From Clostridiaceae bacterium (GTDB lineage: Bacteria; Bacillota; Clostridia; Lachnospirales; Lachnospiraceae): a stretch of 60,253 bases of DNA. This document shows, in pieces, positions 1-9,242 of this stretch. Both the position numbers and the translations under genes were made by a program. The stretch is from positions 1 through 60,253 of the forward strand of contig CAJSZV010000027.1 in the NCBI GenBank assembly GCA_910574345.1. The letters run 5' to 3'. Below the pieces are notes generated by a model, which saw only the letters and a program-made list of their open reading frames with translations, was not told the DNA's origin and did no database searches. Within the stretch, counting starts at the first letter, position 1. The number at the start of each line of letters is the position of its first letter.

Positions 1-348
1 ATGAATTTTGAAAATTTCCATAGGGGTGGGCTTATTAAAGTTACCCTTTTTTACATCAACTGCTTGAAAAAAACTTTTTAAACATTTTTCATTTTACCTA
101 TTGACATTTCTTAGCTGGACTTTTCGTGCGTGTCATATTTCCTGCCATTTATTCTAGCAAACTTCCCCACTGCTTTCAATCACAGAAATGTTAGGATGGC
201 AAATTTTTATTTAACCGTTCCCTTTTATGAAAAATCATCCATATCCATAATTGAATCGGCATTATGAAGGAATTGAGAAAGGAAAGCATAAACAACATTG
301 ATCACAGTGGGGAGAATGACATAATGTCAGCCCCTTAGGAGTACAAAA
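1..348. other. left-edge intergenic region
   Basis: No gene, RNA or convincing promoter is seen here. A TTGACA at about 103-108 has no good -10 box 16-18 bases downstream. The stretch is AT-rich and ends with the leader of the DUF5688-type gene at 349. Confidence 0.4.
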
Positions 349-1239
349 ATGATGGAAGAGACAAAAAAAGAGATCATCAACGCGGTAAAGGAAGAACTTG
401 GGACAGAATTTGAAGTGTTCTTCACCCAAACCAGCCAAAACAATGGAGCAGAACAGAAATCTATAACAGCCATACCAAAGGGCAATATCATGGGAGCAGG
501 GGTTCGTATTGAATTGCAATTCAAAGACGATCTGGCTGAGGAAACGGGAATAAAGGACATGGCCCGAAAGTTTGTGGATGACTGCATTGGATATCATGGA
601 AGAGAGCCGATATCAGGATTGACTGCAGGTCTTGACAAACGAACGATTCTCATGAAGGTTGGATATCAAATGATCAATGCAGAAAAGAACAAGGCACGTC
701 TTACAGAAATGCCCCATGAAAGACTGCTTGACCTTGCCGCAATCTACCAGGTGGTTTTGTCAGAAGACGCGGAGAGGAAAATCAGTTTTGAGGTTACCCA
801 TAGTTTTTGCGAGGCGTACAAGATTAGTGAGGGAGAATTGGATTACGCGGCAAGACAGAACATGGAAACCCAGGGATTCCGTGCACAGACCATGGAAGAG
901 TTTTTATCAGAGCTTATAGGGGTTCCAAAGGAAATGGTTGAGGGAGGTATCCCGCTGTATATTATCCGTAACCGACACGGGAATAACGGAGCGGCCGCTA
1001 TGCTCTGCAGCCGCCTGTTTGGAATACTGGCCGGAAAACTGGAAAGCGATCTTTGTATCCTGCCATGCAGCGTTGAGGAAATCATCGCGATACCCGCAGA
1101 CTGGCATGACGCGGAAAAATTGAGAAAATTGAGAAACATGGTTGGCCTCATAAACAGCAGTGAAGTCCCTGAAAGTATGGTACTGAGCGACAACGTGTAC
1201 TGGTACTGCCGCAAGTCAGGCCGGCTGATGATCGAGTGA
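349..1239 (+). CDS. DUF5688-family protein
   Basis: A 296-residue soluble protein without signal peptide or membrane segment. The N-terminal stretch (EETKKEIINAVKEELG) and the central part (KVGYQMINAEKNKARLTEMPHE) resemble the DUF5688 family, common in Lachnospiraceae and often carried on integrative and conjugative elements. No catalytic motif is apparent and the function is unknown. It lies just upstream of a ParB-like gene on the same strand, which fits mobile-element or plasmid-like cargo. The family call is from memory of the pattern. Confidence 0.6.
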   Translation: MMEETKKEIINAVKEELGTEFEVFFTQTSQNNGAEQKSITAIPKGNIMGAGVRIELQFKDDLAEETGIKDMARKFVDDCIGYHGREPISGLTAGLDKRTILMKVGYQMINAEKNKARLTEMPHERLLDLAAIYQVVLSEDAERKISFEVTHSFCEAYKISEGELDYAARQNMETQGFRAQTMEEFLSELIGVPKEMVEGGIPLYIIRNRHGNNGAAAMLCSRLFGILAGKLESDLCILPCSVEEIIAIPADWHDAEKLRKLRNMVGLINSSEVPESMVLSDNVYWYCRKSGRLMIE

Positions 1240-1348
1240 GGCAGGCTGCCTGTAAAATGACGCTTCACAAATTAAAATGCGTTCCGATGACCTGGCAGGT
1301 GACGTACCATGGCATACAACGATACAACAATACAAGGAGAATACAGGA

Positions 1349-2218
1349 ATGAACCACATTGTGAATATCAGTACCGACCGGCTCTGGCCGCATCCGGAAA
1401 ATCCCAGGAAAGATCTGGGTGACTTAACGGAGCTGGCAGAGTCAGTCAGAAAAAACGGAATCATGCAGAACCTGACTATTGTGCCGCTGGAGATGGTGGA
1501 CCCTAACGCTGCAAGACAGCGGGAAGGGAAGAATTACACGGTTTTCATCGGGCACCGCCGCCTTGCCGCCGCAAAATTGGCAGGAATAACGGAACTCCCC
1601 TGCAGGATTGAGGAGGGCATGGATAAAAGGGAACAGGTTTCGACCATGCTGGAAGAGAACATGCACAGAAGTGACCTCACCATTTATGAACAGGCCCAGG
1701 GTTTCCAACTGATGATGGAACTTGGAGAGACAGAGGCTTCCATTGCGGAAAAAACAGGATTCAGTAAAAGGACCATCCGACACCGGCTGAATATCGCCAG
1801 ACTGGATCAGGAAGAGCTGCAGCGGAAGGAAAAGGATGGGAGTTTCCAGCTGTCTATCAAAGATTTGTATGAACTGGAAAAGGTAAAGGACATCCGTGTA
1901 AGAAACAGGATCCTGAAAGAAGCGTCCAGCTCAAGGGATCTGGTGAGCCGGGCACACAGCGCCGTAGGGGAAGCGAAAAGAGAGCAAAACGCCAGGGCTA
2001 TTGGGGCTATGCTGGAAGGACTGGGGGTGGGCAAGGCCCCGGAAGAGGCCAAAAACGAACTGTACTCCGGAAAGTGGAAAACCCTGAAAGGGTTTGAACT
2101 GGAAGAGGATGTCCCGAAAGAAATCACACTGCCAAAGGAAGACAGCCCCATGTATTATCTGGTCTCTTACAGACAGTGTCAGGAAAATATATATGCTGAA
2201 AACCAAGGCAGTCTGTGA
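1349..2218 (+). CDS. ParB/Spo0J-like partition or regulatory protein
   Basis: A 289-residue ParB-type DNA-binding protein. The N-terminal nuclease-like ParB domain is recognisable from NPRKDLGDLTELAESVRKNG (about residues 18-37), GHRRLAAAK (about 68) and LEENMHRSDLTIYEQA (about 100-115). A helix-turn-helix follows (SIAEKTGFSKRTIRHRLN). The start is set at ATG 1349, 8 bases after AAGGAGA; an in-frame ATG at 1277 has no ribosome binding site. No ParA gene is next to it, so it may belong to a mobile element or act as a regulator, not as half of a chromosomal ParAB pair. Confidence 0.8.
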   Translation: MNHIVNISTDRLWPHPENPRKDLGDLTELAESVRKNGIMQNLTIVPLEMVDPNAARQREGKNYTVFIGHRRLAAAKLAGITELPCRIEEGMDKREQVSTMLEENMHRSDLTIYEQAQGFQLMMELGETEASIAEKTGFSKRTIRHRLNIARLDQEELQRKEKDGSFQLSIKDLYELEKVKDIRVRNRILKEASSSRDLVSRAHSAVGEAKREQNARAIGAMLEGLGVGKAPEEAKNELYSGKWKTLKGFELEEDVPKEITLPKEDSPMYYLVSYRQCQENIYAENQGSL

Positions 2219-2299
2219 AAACCAGGCTGCCTTTTGACTGATGTTTTTCTACATCCCTGGTACAATTCTGGTGGTGATCTCGCCTCCATTTCCAAGTGT

Positions 2300-2978
2300 T
2301 CATTCGATCCATCCCATTTTCCGTCCCATGATATCCGGGTTATCCGGTGCTTTCGGTAGCTGCACCGTCTCAGAAAAGCTGAAATACTCATTGCTCCCAA
2401 GCCCCGCGGTCCGGTCCGCCCAATACTCCAGCCAGTCCAGGAAACGGAAGGGCTTTCCGGTCTCCTTGTCACGCATAGGGATAATCCCGCAGTCATTGGC
2501 AAGGTCGTAATACCAGACCGTGCCGTAAGTATCCGGATCCGGACTGTTTACGACCAGAACACTGTCCATGCCGTCCCCCTCGGTACACAGGGCCACCAGC
2601 CCGTTGTCAGCGGTAAAGGGGGTATCCTCGTCATAAAACTGGTCCATCTCTTCCTCAGTCATGTGAAGAAAGTAGAGGATATGGTCCGGCGTGTAGGGAA
2701 ATGGCTGCTCTACAATGCTTTCTTTCTGGCGCAGGGGCAGAAGGCCGTAAAAGGGCTGGCTTCCGGCGCCGGCAATGGTGGTAATGAAACGGCGGTAGTC
2801 CTCGGGAAGACGGATCCCTTTTTTCCGCCTCAAAAGCGGCGACATCCTCCTCACTCATGGGTGGTTCCCAGACCGGCGGCCACTTCCCGCAGGAAAAGGA
2901 AAACTGTCTGTCATGCATTGCCTCGATTTTGGACATGATGCGGGCGATGCGCTGGTCATATTGTTCTATCTGGCTCAT
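2300..2978 (-). pseudogene. SMI1/KNR4 (SUKH) family protein, frameshifted
   Basis: Read on the minus strand, a first frame from ATG 2978 gives MSQIEQYDQRIARIMSK up to EEDVAAFEAEK. The homologous continuation GIRLPEDYRRFITTIAGAG is one frame off. The switch is at a run of six A (six T on the plus strand, about 2819-2824); five would restore one frame of about 225 residues. SUKH proteins often act as immunity proteins to polymorphic toxins in contact-dependent competition. No toxin gene is beside it. The break may be a real phase-variable or inactivating mutation, or a homopolymer error. Confidence 0.7.
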
Positions 2979-3217
2979 TTATCTATCCTCCGTGAATCAT
3001 TTTTTTATCTAAGCATTATTCTATCAAAGTTCTATGCAGCTTTCAATCAGAGGACCGTGAAATTTAAACATGGAACCGCTACGAACAAACCTAACCCGGA
3101 TAAACCGGAACCCCAATTTTGCCATTTTGCGTAAAAAATCGTTCTTAAGGGCCTAAAAGAAAAACTGGTTTCCGCCGCATGTTCCCCATAATTGAAACCG
3201 AGGAGGTGAACATTGTA

Positions 3218-3586
3218 ATGATAAAATCGGTCAGGATATTCTTATCCGCATGTTTCATGGCGGTCATGTTTCCGGCAGCCAGCTATGGGGCAGCCGCTTT
3301 CCCAGACAGCATAATTCACACAGCAGAGGACGGAGAGGAAGACCGCATTATGTTGATTGAGGAAGAACCGGTGCTTGACGATTCCGGAAATGGGAAAAAG
3401 CTGGACGCCGGCGCCGCGCTCACGATCCCGGAGATGGGAGGACAGGTCTATTTGGATTTTCATAAGCCGGATCATGGGGGCGGAAGCGCAGTAAAACAGT
3501 TTATCCTGTCAAATCTTCTGTTTATTCCGATTGCGCTGTTTTTGTATGCCTGCTATCGGTGGTATGAAACCTGTTTCCTGCATTGA
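3218..3586 (+). CDS. small secreted/membrane protein, unknown function
   Basis: 122 residues from ATG 3218, preceded 9 bases upstream by AGGAGGTG. It opens with a signal-like segment (SVRIFLSACFMAVMFPAASYG), has an acidic middle, and ends with a hydrophobic helix (FILSNLLFIPIALFLYACY) and a short tail. It may be a two-span or processed single-span envelope protein. The next genes run on the same strand and end in a lipoprotein, suggesting an envelope operon. The family is not recognised. Confidence 0.6.
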   Translation: MIKSVRIFLSACFMAVMFPAASYGAAAFPDSIIHTAEDGEEDRIMLIEEEPVLDDSGNGKKLDAGAALTIPEMGGQVYLDFHKPDHGGGSAVKQFILSNLLFIPIALFLYACYRWYETCFLH

Positions 3587-3627
3587 TATTTCGTAGAAAG
3601 GAGCCCCGTACCAGGGGAACATGAGGA

Positions 3628-4004
3628 ATGAAAGGAACATTAACAACACTTATAGAAGAAATGAACCAGTCAGAAGAAATAAAGGAAGAACAGATTACGA
3701 AAATTTTATCCTGTTTTCAGGATGCTGACACAAGAAGCGAGACGCAGCTTCTCGTGGAGACCAGGCAGTGGCCGGAATCCTTACCAATGAACGGATCAAA
3801 ATGCTTGACCGGCGCTTTATCTCCTCCCGTATGGCAGAGCTGCTGACAGTAGCAGGAAATGTAAAGTCCTGTGAAAATCTGGCAGCCTATCAGATCGAAG
3901 GGGAAGAGGAAGAAACGGTACGCTGTGTCCTGCAGGTTATCCGGCTGGAGTTGGATGACGGTACAGAAGTTTATGTTGCCAACGCGAGAGAGGGGAGATT
4001 ATGA
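3628..4004 (+). pseudogene. hypothetical protein, apparently split by a frameshift
   Basis: A first frame from ATG 3628 encodes MKGTLTTLIEEMNQSEE up to about residue 46 (LLVETRQ), then becomes improbable. A second frame becomes good at GTG 3768 (AVAGILTNERIKMLDRRF) and runs to 4004. Together they would make about 125 residues. They could instead be two genes, the second starting at GTG 3768 behind GGAGA. The end overlaps the start of the lipoprotein gene by 4 bases, so translation is probably coupled. The family is unknown. Confidence 0.45.
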
Positions 4005-5152
4005 AGAAAAAACTGTTTGTGTTTGCCGTTTTTACCGCCTGTATGGGCCTGATGCTTTCCGGCTGCAAAAAGGAGCAGGAAGCGGAAGGGCCAAAAGAAG
4101 AGTTCCTTTCCGCTGTATCCTTAAATGATCTGGAACCGGGCCATTTTTATGTGAAATCCGGGGATTCCTTCTATCTGCTTCCGGTGGAGGACTGCAATTT
4201 TGACCCTGCAAGACCGGCGCAGTCTACGGACAGCAAGGGAAGCGGAATGACCAGTCAGGCCGAATACCGGCTTCTGGGATTTGTCCACAGGGATATGGCA
4301 ATCCCGACCTTATATAAAAATGATCAGCTGATCTACGTTTCCGATGGCTCCATATCCGCGTTTACCTGGGAACGGTTCCGGGACTGCGGCTATTCTATCG
4401 GCTTTTCCGGACTTGTTTTAAGTGAATCCGGCAAGATTAAGTCTGCCTCCCAGACCGTCTGTTGTGAAGATTCCACCCTGAAAACAACCCTGGAAACACT
4501 GGGCCTTGGCAGGGATACGGATATCACGGTAGACGCCATCAATGGGACAACCCTTTCCCCGCAGTATTTAAACAGCGCGGGTATCATCACCGGAATGAGT
4601 AAGGACGCGGCGGCAAAGGTGGATCTGTATCTGGGCACGCAGCATACCCCGGTTTCCGTTGCCGCCGACACCAGGTATTACCAGTCCTTTGAACTTTACC
4701 AGACTGCAAAATACACCCTTTCCACAGACGGATACGCCATTGTTGAGGTGCCGGCGTACTTCCGAAGCGGGTATTATCTGATTAACAATTTCGGATTTGT
4801 GAAATTCCTAAACGTGGACCGGGGAGTGGATGAGAGCGGGATTGATTTGAATTCTGCCTATTATTACGAAGGGAAAGAGGGAAAAACTCTGACGTTCTAT
4901 GAATGGCAGGAAGAAAACGGAATCCAAACGACAGGCGGACAGTCTCCTACACAGACACAGGCGGTTCTTAACGCGGAGGATTATGAGGAACGGTATCTGA
5001 TCTCCGTAGACAGCACCCAGGAGTCCATGGCGGTGACTGTGGCGTACCGGTATATGGATGAGGAAAGCCGGATAAGCGCCAGCCAGAACGGGACATTTCC
5101 AAAAGTATATCTGGTAAGTCCCACAGGGGAATCCGTCCATGTGAGTAACTAG
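4001..5152 (+). CDS. host lipoprotein, 5' part, truncated by the prophage
   Basis: The first 377 codons of a host gene. The N-terminus has a lipoprotein signal peptide with lipobox LSGC near residue 21, so the product should be lipid-anchored outside the membrane. From codon 378 the frame enters phage DNA and ends as SVHVSN, giving 383 residues. Joining base 5131 to 56665 restores an open frame of 561 codons (SPTGE then SVTLTEDE), with the remaining domains at 56665-57219. The last region looks like a repeated beta-rich domain (KVYLVSPTGE here, DLKLTAPDGT in the 3' part). No function is recognised. Lysogeny removes about a third of the protein; precise excision would restore it. Confidence 0.85.
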   Translation: MKKKLFVFAVFTACMGLMLSGCKKEQEAEGPKEEFLSAVSLNDLEPGHFYVKSGDSFYLLPVEDCNFDPARPAQSTDSKGSGMTSQAEYRLLGFVHRDMAIPTLYKNDQLIYVSDGSISAFTWERFRDCGYSIGFSGLVLSESGKIKSASQTVCCEDSTLKTTLETLGLGRDTDITVDAINGTTLSPQYLNSAGIITGMSKDAAAKVDLYLGTQHTPVSVAADTRYYQSFELYQTAKYTLSTDGYAIVEVPAYFRSGYYLINNFGFVKFLNVDRGVDESGIDLNSAYYYEGKEGKTLTFYEWQEENGIQTTGGQSPTQTQAVLNAEDYEERYLISVDSTQESMAVTVAYRYMDEESRISASQNGTFPKVYLVSPTGESVHVSN

Positions 5153-5166
5153 GAAAAAGAAAAGCC
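5105..5166 (+). other. attL: attL, left prophage-host junction
   Basis: Host sequence ends and phage sequence begins at AA 5130-5131. The phage-side arm TCCGTCCATGTGAGTAAC and its continuation to about 5166 are the inverse of the arm at the right end (56629-56662), with 3 mismatches in about 35 bases. The position follows from the restored host frame and from the centre of the palindrome, which agree on the same dinucleotide. Confidence 0.85.
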
Positions 5167-5212
5167 CGTAAAATAGGCGTTTCCCGGAAAAGGGGACAGG
5201 ATAAAAAAGAAC

Positions 5213-5235
5213 AGGCCGCCAGCTGGCGGCCTTTA
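5213..5235. terminator. bidirectional terminator after the integrase gene
   Basis: The perfect palindrome 5213-5232 (AGGCCGCCAG/CTGGCGGCCT) is followed by TTTAT and sits 3 bases beyond the integrase stop codon. It can end integrase mRNA on the minus strand and stop host transcription entering from the lipoprotein gene. Confidence 0.8.
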
Positions 5236-6924
5236 TCATTCACTATATAAAAATTCATGTTCTAAACCACTAGCGAACCGGAGCCGGGCGATCCGGCCGT
5301 CCTGGATAAATATTTCACTTGCAATCTGATCCACAAAATCCTTCAGGATCCCCGCGTCCAGGTCAACGGCTATTTGTCCATAATCAATATGGTTTTGGGA
5401 ATTGATGTGCTGGGCCACAAGGAAAGCCGAAGCCTTTTTAATGAAAGACAGATCAGCAGCGCCGGAGCCGTCGCCATTCTTCAGGGCAGAAATGCGCTTT
5501 TCTATGTCGCGTATTCTGGCGGTCAAGTCGCGTTTCTTTTCTGAATATTCTTCCTTCGTGAGCGCGTCTGGATCGTACATGTACAATTCTGTCAATCTGG
5601 AAATAGCGTTCTTTTGTTTATCCCGTTCCCGCTTTAATATGACAAGCTGATCTTCCGAAGTGCCATCCTGGGCGCCAGATTCCCCTATATCCGGCACATA
5701 TGCGCCCTTGCCTATATTTCTATCCCGCAGCATGGAAAACGTGATTTCTAGGCTTTCCGGCGCTATTCTCACATTCCGGAATTCAGGCCCGGCCAGAAGT
5801 GCGGATTCCAGCTTTTCCAGGGAATCAATGTTTTTGTGGTTCTTTTGTACCCTGGCAAGGTTGGCGGCATAATTGAACACGAACGGCCCCAAAGATAGAT
5901 CGCTGATCATCCGCTTATTTTCACAATCCATTTGACGCGCCCGGCGCCCGCAGCGATAAACAGACGGCCGAAGCCCGTTTTCCCGTTGCTTATCTTTTGC
6001 GGCGTTCATATTGCCGCCACACATATTACAGCTGACTTTTCCGCCGAAGATGTGAATGTGTCGCGTCTGCCTGATTTCGGACACGTCGCGGCTACTGGCG
6101 TTTTTGTCCATGATTTCATTACAGCGGATAAACTGATCCTTTTCAATGATTGCCTGATGATTGTTTTCTTTTACGATCCATTCAGATTTTGGCTTTTCCG
6201 CCCCGTGGAATTCACAGCGATTATATGTGTATGTTCCGATGTACAATTCATTTCGGAGTGTGCGCCGGATGTATTCAGGCAGCCATTCCGTGTGATATTT
6301 CGGTTTTACGCCGTTTTGCTGAAGGAACCTGGCAACCTTCCGGCATGAATGAAATTTTTCGTACAAGTCAAAAATCATTTTTACCCTGTCTTTTTCTTCC
6401 GGTTCCGGAATCAGTATTTGCTTTTCAGGATCCGTTTTATATCCCAAAGGCGGCAGCCCGCCATTCCACAAGCCATTTTCCGCGCGGTCAAGCATGATCC
6501 CGGTTACACGTTCGGAAGTCATGTTTCTTTCTAATTCTGCAAAAATCAGAATGATTTTCAGCATAGCTTCCCCGATCGCGGTTGATGTGTCAAATTGTTC
6601 ATTCATGGATATAAAAGTCACATGATGATCTTTCAATTCTTTGTACATTGTCGAAAAATCCAGAAGGTTCCTGGAAATACGGTCAACCTTCCACACAATC
6701 AAGTGTGAAAAGTTTCCCGCCCTGATATGTTCCATCATTTCTTGAAAACGCGGGCGATCGGTATTTTTTGCTGAATATCCATCATCTTCAAATATTTCGT
6801 ATTTATCTATTTCCAGCAGCTTACAATATTCTTTTAGCTTTTTCCGCTGAAACGGTAAACTATCTTTATCAATCTGGTATCTGGTAGAAACGCGGACATA
6901 TAGCGCCGCCTTTTGTCTTTTCAT
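5236..6924 (-). CDS. int: large serine recombinase (phage integrase)
   Basis: 562 residues. The resolvase domain has YVRVST with catalytic Ser13, and later FEDDGYSAKNTDRPRF and an AELERNMTSERV helix; next are the recombinase domain and a zinc ribbon (VSCNMCGGNM ... YRCGR ... DCENKRM). A long coiled coil follows (LKRERDKQKNAISRL region). Size and order match large serine integrases. The start is ATG 6924 behind GGAAGG; the frame runs 24 codons further up without support. It lies at the left prophage end, transcribed outward, and its expected att sites are visible at both junctions. It should integrate alone, and excise with a directionality factor not identified here. Confidence 0.95.
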   Translation of the reverse strand: MKRQKAALYVRVSTRYQIDKDSLPFQRKKLKEYCKLLEIDKYEIFEDDGYSAKNTDRPRFQEMMEHIRAGNFSHLIVWKVDRISRNLLDFSTMYKELKDHHVTFISMNEQFDTSTAIGEAMLKIILIFAELERNMTSERVTGIMLDRAENGLWNGGLPPLGYKTDPEKQILIPEPEEKDRVKMIFDLYEKFHSCRKVARFLQQNGVKPKYHTEWLPEYIRRTLRNELYIGTYTYNRCEFHGAEKPKSEWIVKENNHQAIIEKDQFIRCNEIMDKNASSRDVSEIRQTRHIHIFGGKVSCNMCGGNMNAAKDKQRENGLRPSVYRCGRRARQMDCENKRMISDLSLGPFVFNYAANLARVQKNHKNIDSLEKLESALLAGPEFRNVRIAPESLEITFSMLRDRNIGKGAYVPDIGESGAQDGTSEDQLVILKRERDKQKNAISRLTELYMYDPDALTKEEYSEKKRDLTARIRDIEKRISALKNGDGSGAADLSFIKKASAFLVAQHINSQNHIDYGQIAVDLDAGILKDFVDQIASEIFIQDGRIARLRFASGLEHEFLYSE

Positions 6925-7109
6925 ATTGCCTTCCCTTCTCCACGAACCGAAAAAAGGCGCAAAAAAGAAAGCCGTTGATTTCAGGCGGCTTTCCATGCTA
7001 TAATATATATGCTTATTTCCAGCTGGGAAGCCGCTTGTTTTTCGGTTCCTGGTTCTAAAGTCGGCCGGTGATTGCCGTCACTGGCTGACTGTTATAAAAT
7101 TTTGTTTTG

Positions 7110-7331
7110 TCATATCGCTTCGCCCTTTTCGGGCTTTAATAAAACCACGTCATACAAAGAAATATTCATATCCAGTCTTTCTTTATTATCCCATCTGACA
7201 TATGCGAAACCGTCGCCATAAAGCCCCTTTTCAACGGTTCCATCTTTGTGTAGAAGTTTCATTCCGGATGAATAGTATTTCCGGACGCGCTGCCCTTTTC
7301 GAAGCCTGTTAAAATCCGTACATTCGATCAT
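7110..7331 (-). CDS. small hypothetical phage protein
   Basis: 73 residues (MIECTDFNRLRKGQRVRKYY), basic at the N-terminus, with a YVRWDNKERLDM segment suggesting a small beta-barrel. It overlaps the 3' end of the upstream SWIM-type gene by 4 bases, so the two are likely co-translated. Function is unknown. It belongs to the minus-strand lysogeny region between integrase and repressor and so may be expressed in the lysogen. Confidence 0.6.
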   Translation of the reverse strand: MIECTDFNRLRKGQRVRKYYSSGMKLLHKDGTVEKGLYGDGFAYVRWDNKERLDMNISLYDVVLLKPEKGEAI

Positions 7332-7708
7332 GCTTCCCCTTCCGGCGCTGCCTGGATCAATCCCTTATTCAGCGCGATTTTATAAATGTGCTTACACGGT
7401 TTATGTGTTGCTTTAAATTCCGGACACTGGCAGATCCCCAAAGCGACGAAATAAAAATCAGGATCCGAAGCTGCCTTCATCCGGCAGATTTTCCTGCCAT
7501 TCTTTCCGACGGCTTCAACCTGAAAATTTTCCGCTTGTGCTTGCCGGAGCCGCTTTCTTTGTTCCGGTTCCTGGTGGACGCTTTCCGGCCATCGGTAAAA
7601 CGGTTTATTTTCCGCTTCCGCTTTCTTTTGCCATTTCAAGTATATTCTGATCTTATTCGCCCATATCAGCAGAAAAATGATCAAAGCTGCAATCAATATT
7701 TTAAACAT
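7328..7708 (-). CDS. membrane-anchored SWIM zinc-finger protein
   Basis: 126 residues. The N-terminus is one hydrophobic helix (ILIAALIIFLLIWA), followed by a charged linker. The C-terminal half has CQCPEF, then CKH seven residues later: the CxC...CxH pattern of SWIM zinc fingers, which bind DNA or protein. Anchoring a SWIM finger at the membrane is uncommon. Its place beside the repressor suggests expression from the prophage. A role in immunity or superinfection exclusion is only a guess. Confidence 0.65.
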   Translation of the reverse strand: MFKILIAALIIFLLIWANKIRIYLKWQKKAEAENKPFYRWPESVHQEPEQRKRLRQAQAENFQVEAVGKNGRKICRMKAASDPDFYFVALGICQCPEFKATHKPCKHIYKIALNKGLIQAAPEGEA

Positions 7709-7722
7709 AGATCACCTTACCT

Positions 7723-8313
7723 TTATTCCTCTGATTTTTCAATATCCCCGTTATCCACATATACAATATAACTTTTTAACGGTGTACCAGAATACAAAAG
7801 TTTTGCGTCGTGTTCTTCTCCATCTACATAACTATATTCAGTCACAAATAACATTCCGGCAGTACAGTTGATCCTTGCCGTTGTATTACTGGAAAGATTC
7901 ACAATTCCGTGTATTTCGGTATCGTCTTTAAAATAATTATTATAGTATGAATAAATATAGTCCTGAATATCTATATCTTCCGACATTACAGAAAGTCGCC
8001 ATTTTCCGGTTACATCGTCAATAACGCTTTCATAATACACCAGGCGCAAATCGGATATATCTTTTTCACTTATTCCTATGATTTCATCCCCGGAACGATG
8101 TTCAATTTCCTTCGCGGATTCTGATTCCGGTTCCGGATCGTTTGCTGGTTCCGTCGTTTCTATTTCGGCCGCCGGTTCCGTTGATACAGTTTCCGCTTCT
8201 TTTGTGGTTCCGCCCGTGTCTTTCTTTCCTGACGGAAGCAAGCTGATGATTGCAGCTGCAATAATGATTAAACACACTACAACAAAGATTGTTTTCATTT
8301 TCTGACTTCTCAT
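7723..8313 (-). CDS. membrane-anchored extracellular protein, unknown
   Basis: 196 residues. A single N-terminal membrane helix (IFVVVCLIIIAAAIISLL) is followed by a Thr/Glu/Pro-rich linker (about residues 32-70) and a compact C-terminal domain of about 115 residues (ISDLRLVYYESVIDDVTGKW). The start is ATG 8313, behind AAGGAAGGG. Expected topology is anchored in the membrane with the domain outside. Prophage genes of this shape near the repressor often alter the lysogen surface; the family is not recognised and no function is claimed. Confidence 0.6.
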   Translation of the reverse strand: MRSQKMKTIFVVVCLIIIAAAIISLLPSGKKDTGGTTKEAETVSTEPAAEIETTEPANDPEPESESAKEIEHRSGDEIIGISEKDISDLRLVYYESVIDDVTGKWRLSVMSEDIDIQDYIYSYYNNYFKDDTEIHGIVNLSSNTTARINCTAGMLFVTEYSYVDGEEHDAKLLYSGTPLKSYIVYVDNGDIEKSEE

Positions 8314-8346
8314 AATTTACCCTTCCTTTTCGGTTTGCCGCCGTCG

Positions 8347-8485
8347 TTCAAATTATAATATACCTTGCCCGGCTTCACATAAAGAAAGGTAAAAATACAA
8401 TGATAAAAAAATTTATCCATTATCCAGAAAAGACAATATTTGCAATTTACTATGTAAAACACAAGGTAATGTATTATAATTTGAA
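8347..8485. repeat. inverted repeat carrying a -10-like box
   Basis: TTCAAATTATAATA at 8347-8360 is repeated in perfect inverse at 8472-8485, 111 bases apart. Each copy contains TATAAT read toward its outer side, so the left copy can serve as -10 for the minus-strand gene at 8313 and the right copy may drive a plus-strand transcript antisense to the repressor. No -35 box is strong. Confidence 0.35.
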
Positions 8486-8542
8486 TTTCAGCGGCGCAAC
8501 AAAGATATACATAATGATGTAACTTTTAACTTGCCGGGTGTT

Positions 8543-9085
8543 CTATCCGGCGTCGGATTCTTCAACGCCAGGATCCACGGGCGGAAATTTCTTTTCCAAT
8601 TCTTCCGGCGTTTTCGGTATTCCCTGATGTTCGCGCATTTCCCGGAATACCTGGACGGCCAGATCTTCCGAAAATCCAGAATAGGCGCCTTCGGGAAATG
8701 CGGGAGCGTTCGGATCCGAACTTTCCATGATCGCCTTCGATACATCCACAAAGAAATCAATCAATTCATTTCTTTTTTCAGGATGAAGATTCACAAACTT
8801 TTCAACAACTATATATGCAGCGTTTGAAAGCTTGTATTCACGAGCCAGGCGATCCAATACATCCGTTGGCGCTGGGTTGAACATTTCGCCTTCGCCAGTC
8901 CGGAGCCATTCTTCATTTACATTAAATTCCTTACATATCAGCGCTATAACTGAAGCTGAAGGATTCCGGTTGTTTGTTTCATACCGTGTAATGGTATTTT
9001 GCATTGAGCCGATCCGGTTTGCGAATTCTGTTTGTGTCATGTTGAGATCCCTTCTTACTTTCTTTATTCGATCCCCTATATTCAC
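8543..9085 (-). CDS. CI-like phage repressor (XRE family)
   Basis: 180 residues from GTG 9085. The N-terminal XRE helix-turn-helix (VNIGDRIKKVRRDLNMTQTE, then NRIGSMQNTITRYE and EEWLRTGEGEMF) is typical of phage repressors. A C-terminal helical region of about 110 residues follows, without a visible LexA-type Ser/Lys peptidase, so induction may use an antirepressor or partner. The longer frame to TTG 9139 is rejected because it would begin inside the gene's own -35 box; GTG 9085 has GAGGTG 6 bases upstream. It sits divergent to the early operon. Confidence 0.85.
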   Translation of the reverse strand: MNIGDRIKKVRRDLNMTQTEFANRIGSMQNTITRYETNNRNPSASVIALICKEFNVNEEWLRTGEGEMFNPAPTDVLDRLAREYKLSNAAYIVVEKFVNLHPEKRNELIDFFVDVSKAIMESSDPNAPAFPEGAYSGFSEDLAVQVFREMREHQGIPKTPEELEKKFPPVDPGVEESDAG

Positions 9086-9103
9086 GGTGTTCACCTCACT
9101 TTC

Positions 9104-9215
9104 TGGATTAAGAATATCACGAAAATATACCATTGTCAATAAAATATTCCATAGGCAACAAAAAAACTATTGACAATATGCGTTTGGCAATATATAATCA
9201 TACCATAGGCAACAA
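9104..9215. promoter_or_regulatory. divergent lysogeny/lytic switch promoters and operators
   Basis: Minus strand: TTGACA 9139-9134, 17-base spacer, TATTCT 9116-9111, for the repressor. Plus strand: TTGACA 9170-9175, 17-base spacer, TATAAT 9193-9198, a full consensus, for the early operon. ATTGTCAAT at 9132-9140 and ATTGACAAT at 9169-9177 are reverse complements and each lies on a -35 box; CCATAGGCAACA is repeated at 9149 and 9204. These are candidate repressor operators. Confidence 0.85.
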
Positions 9216-9242
9216 CAAAAACGCCAGAAAGGAAGTGATTGA

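Noticed and set aside
9085-9139. TTG 9139 as repressor start
   Set aside because: It lies on the TTGACA of the repressor's own promoter; GTG 9085 has a ribosome binding site.
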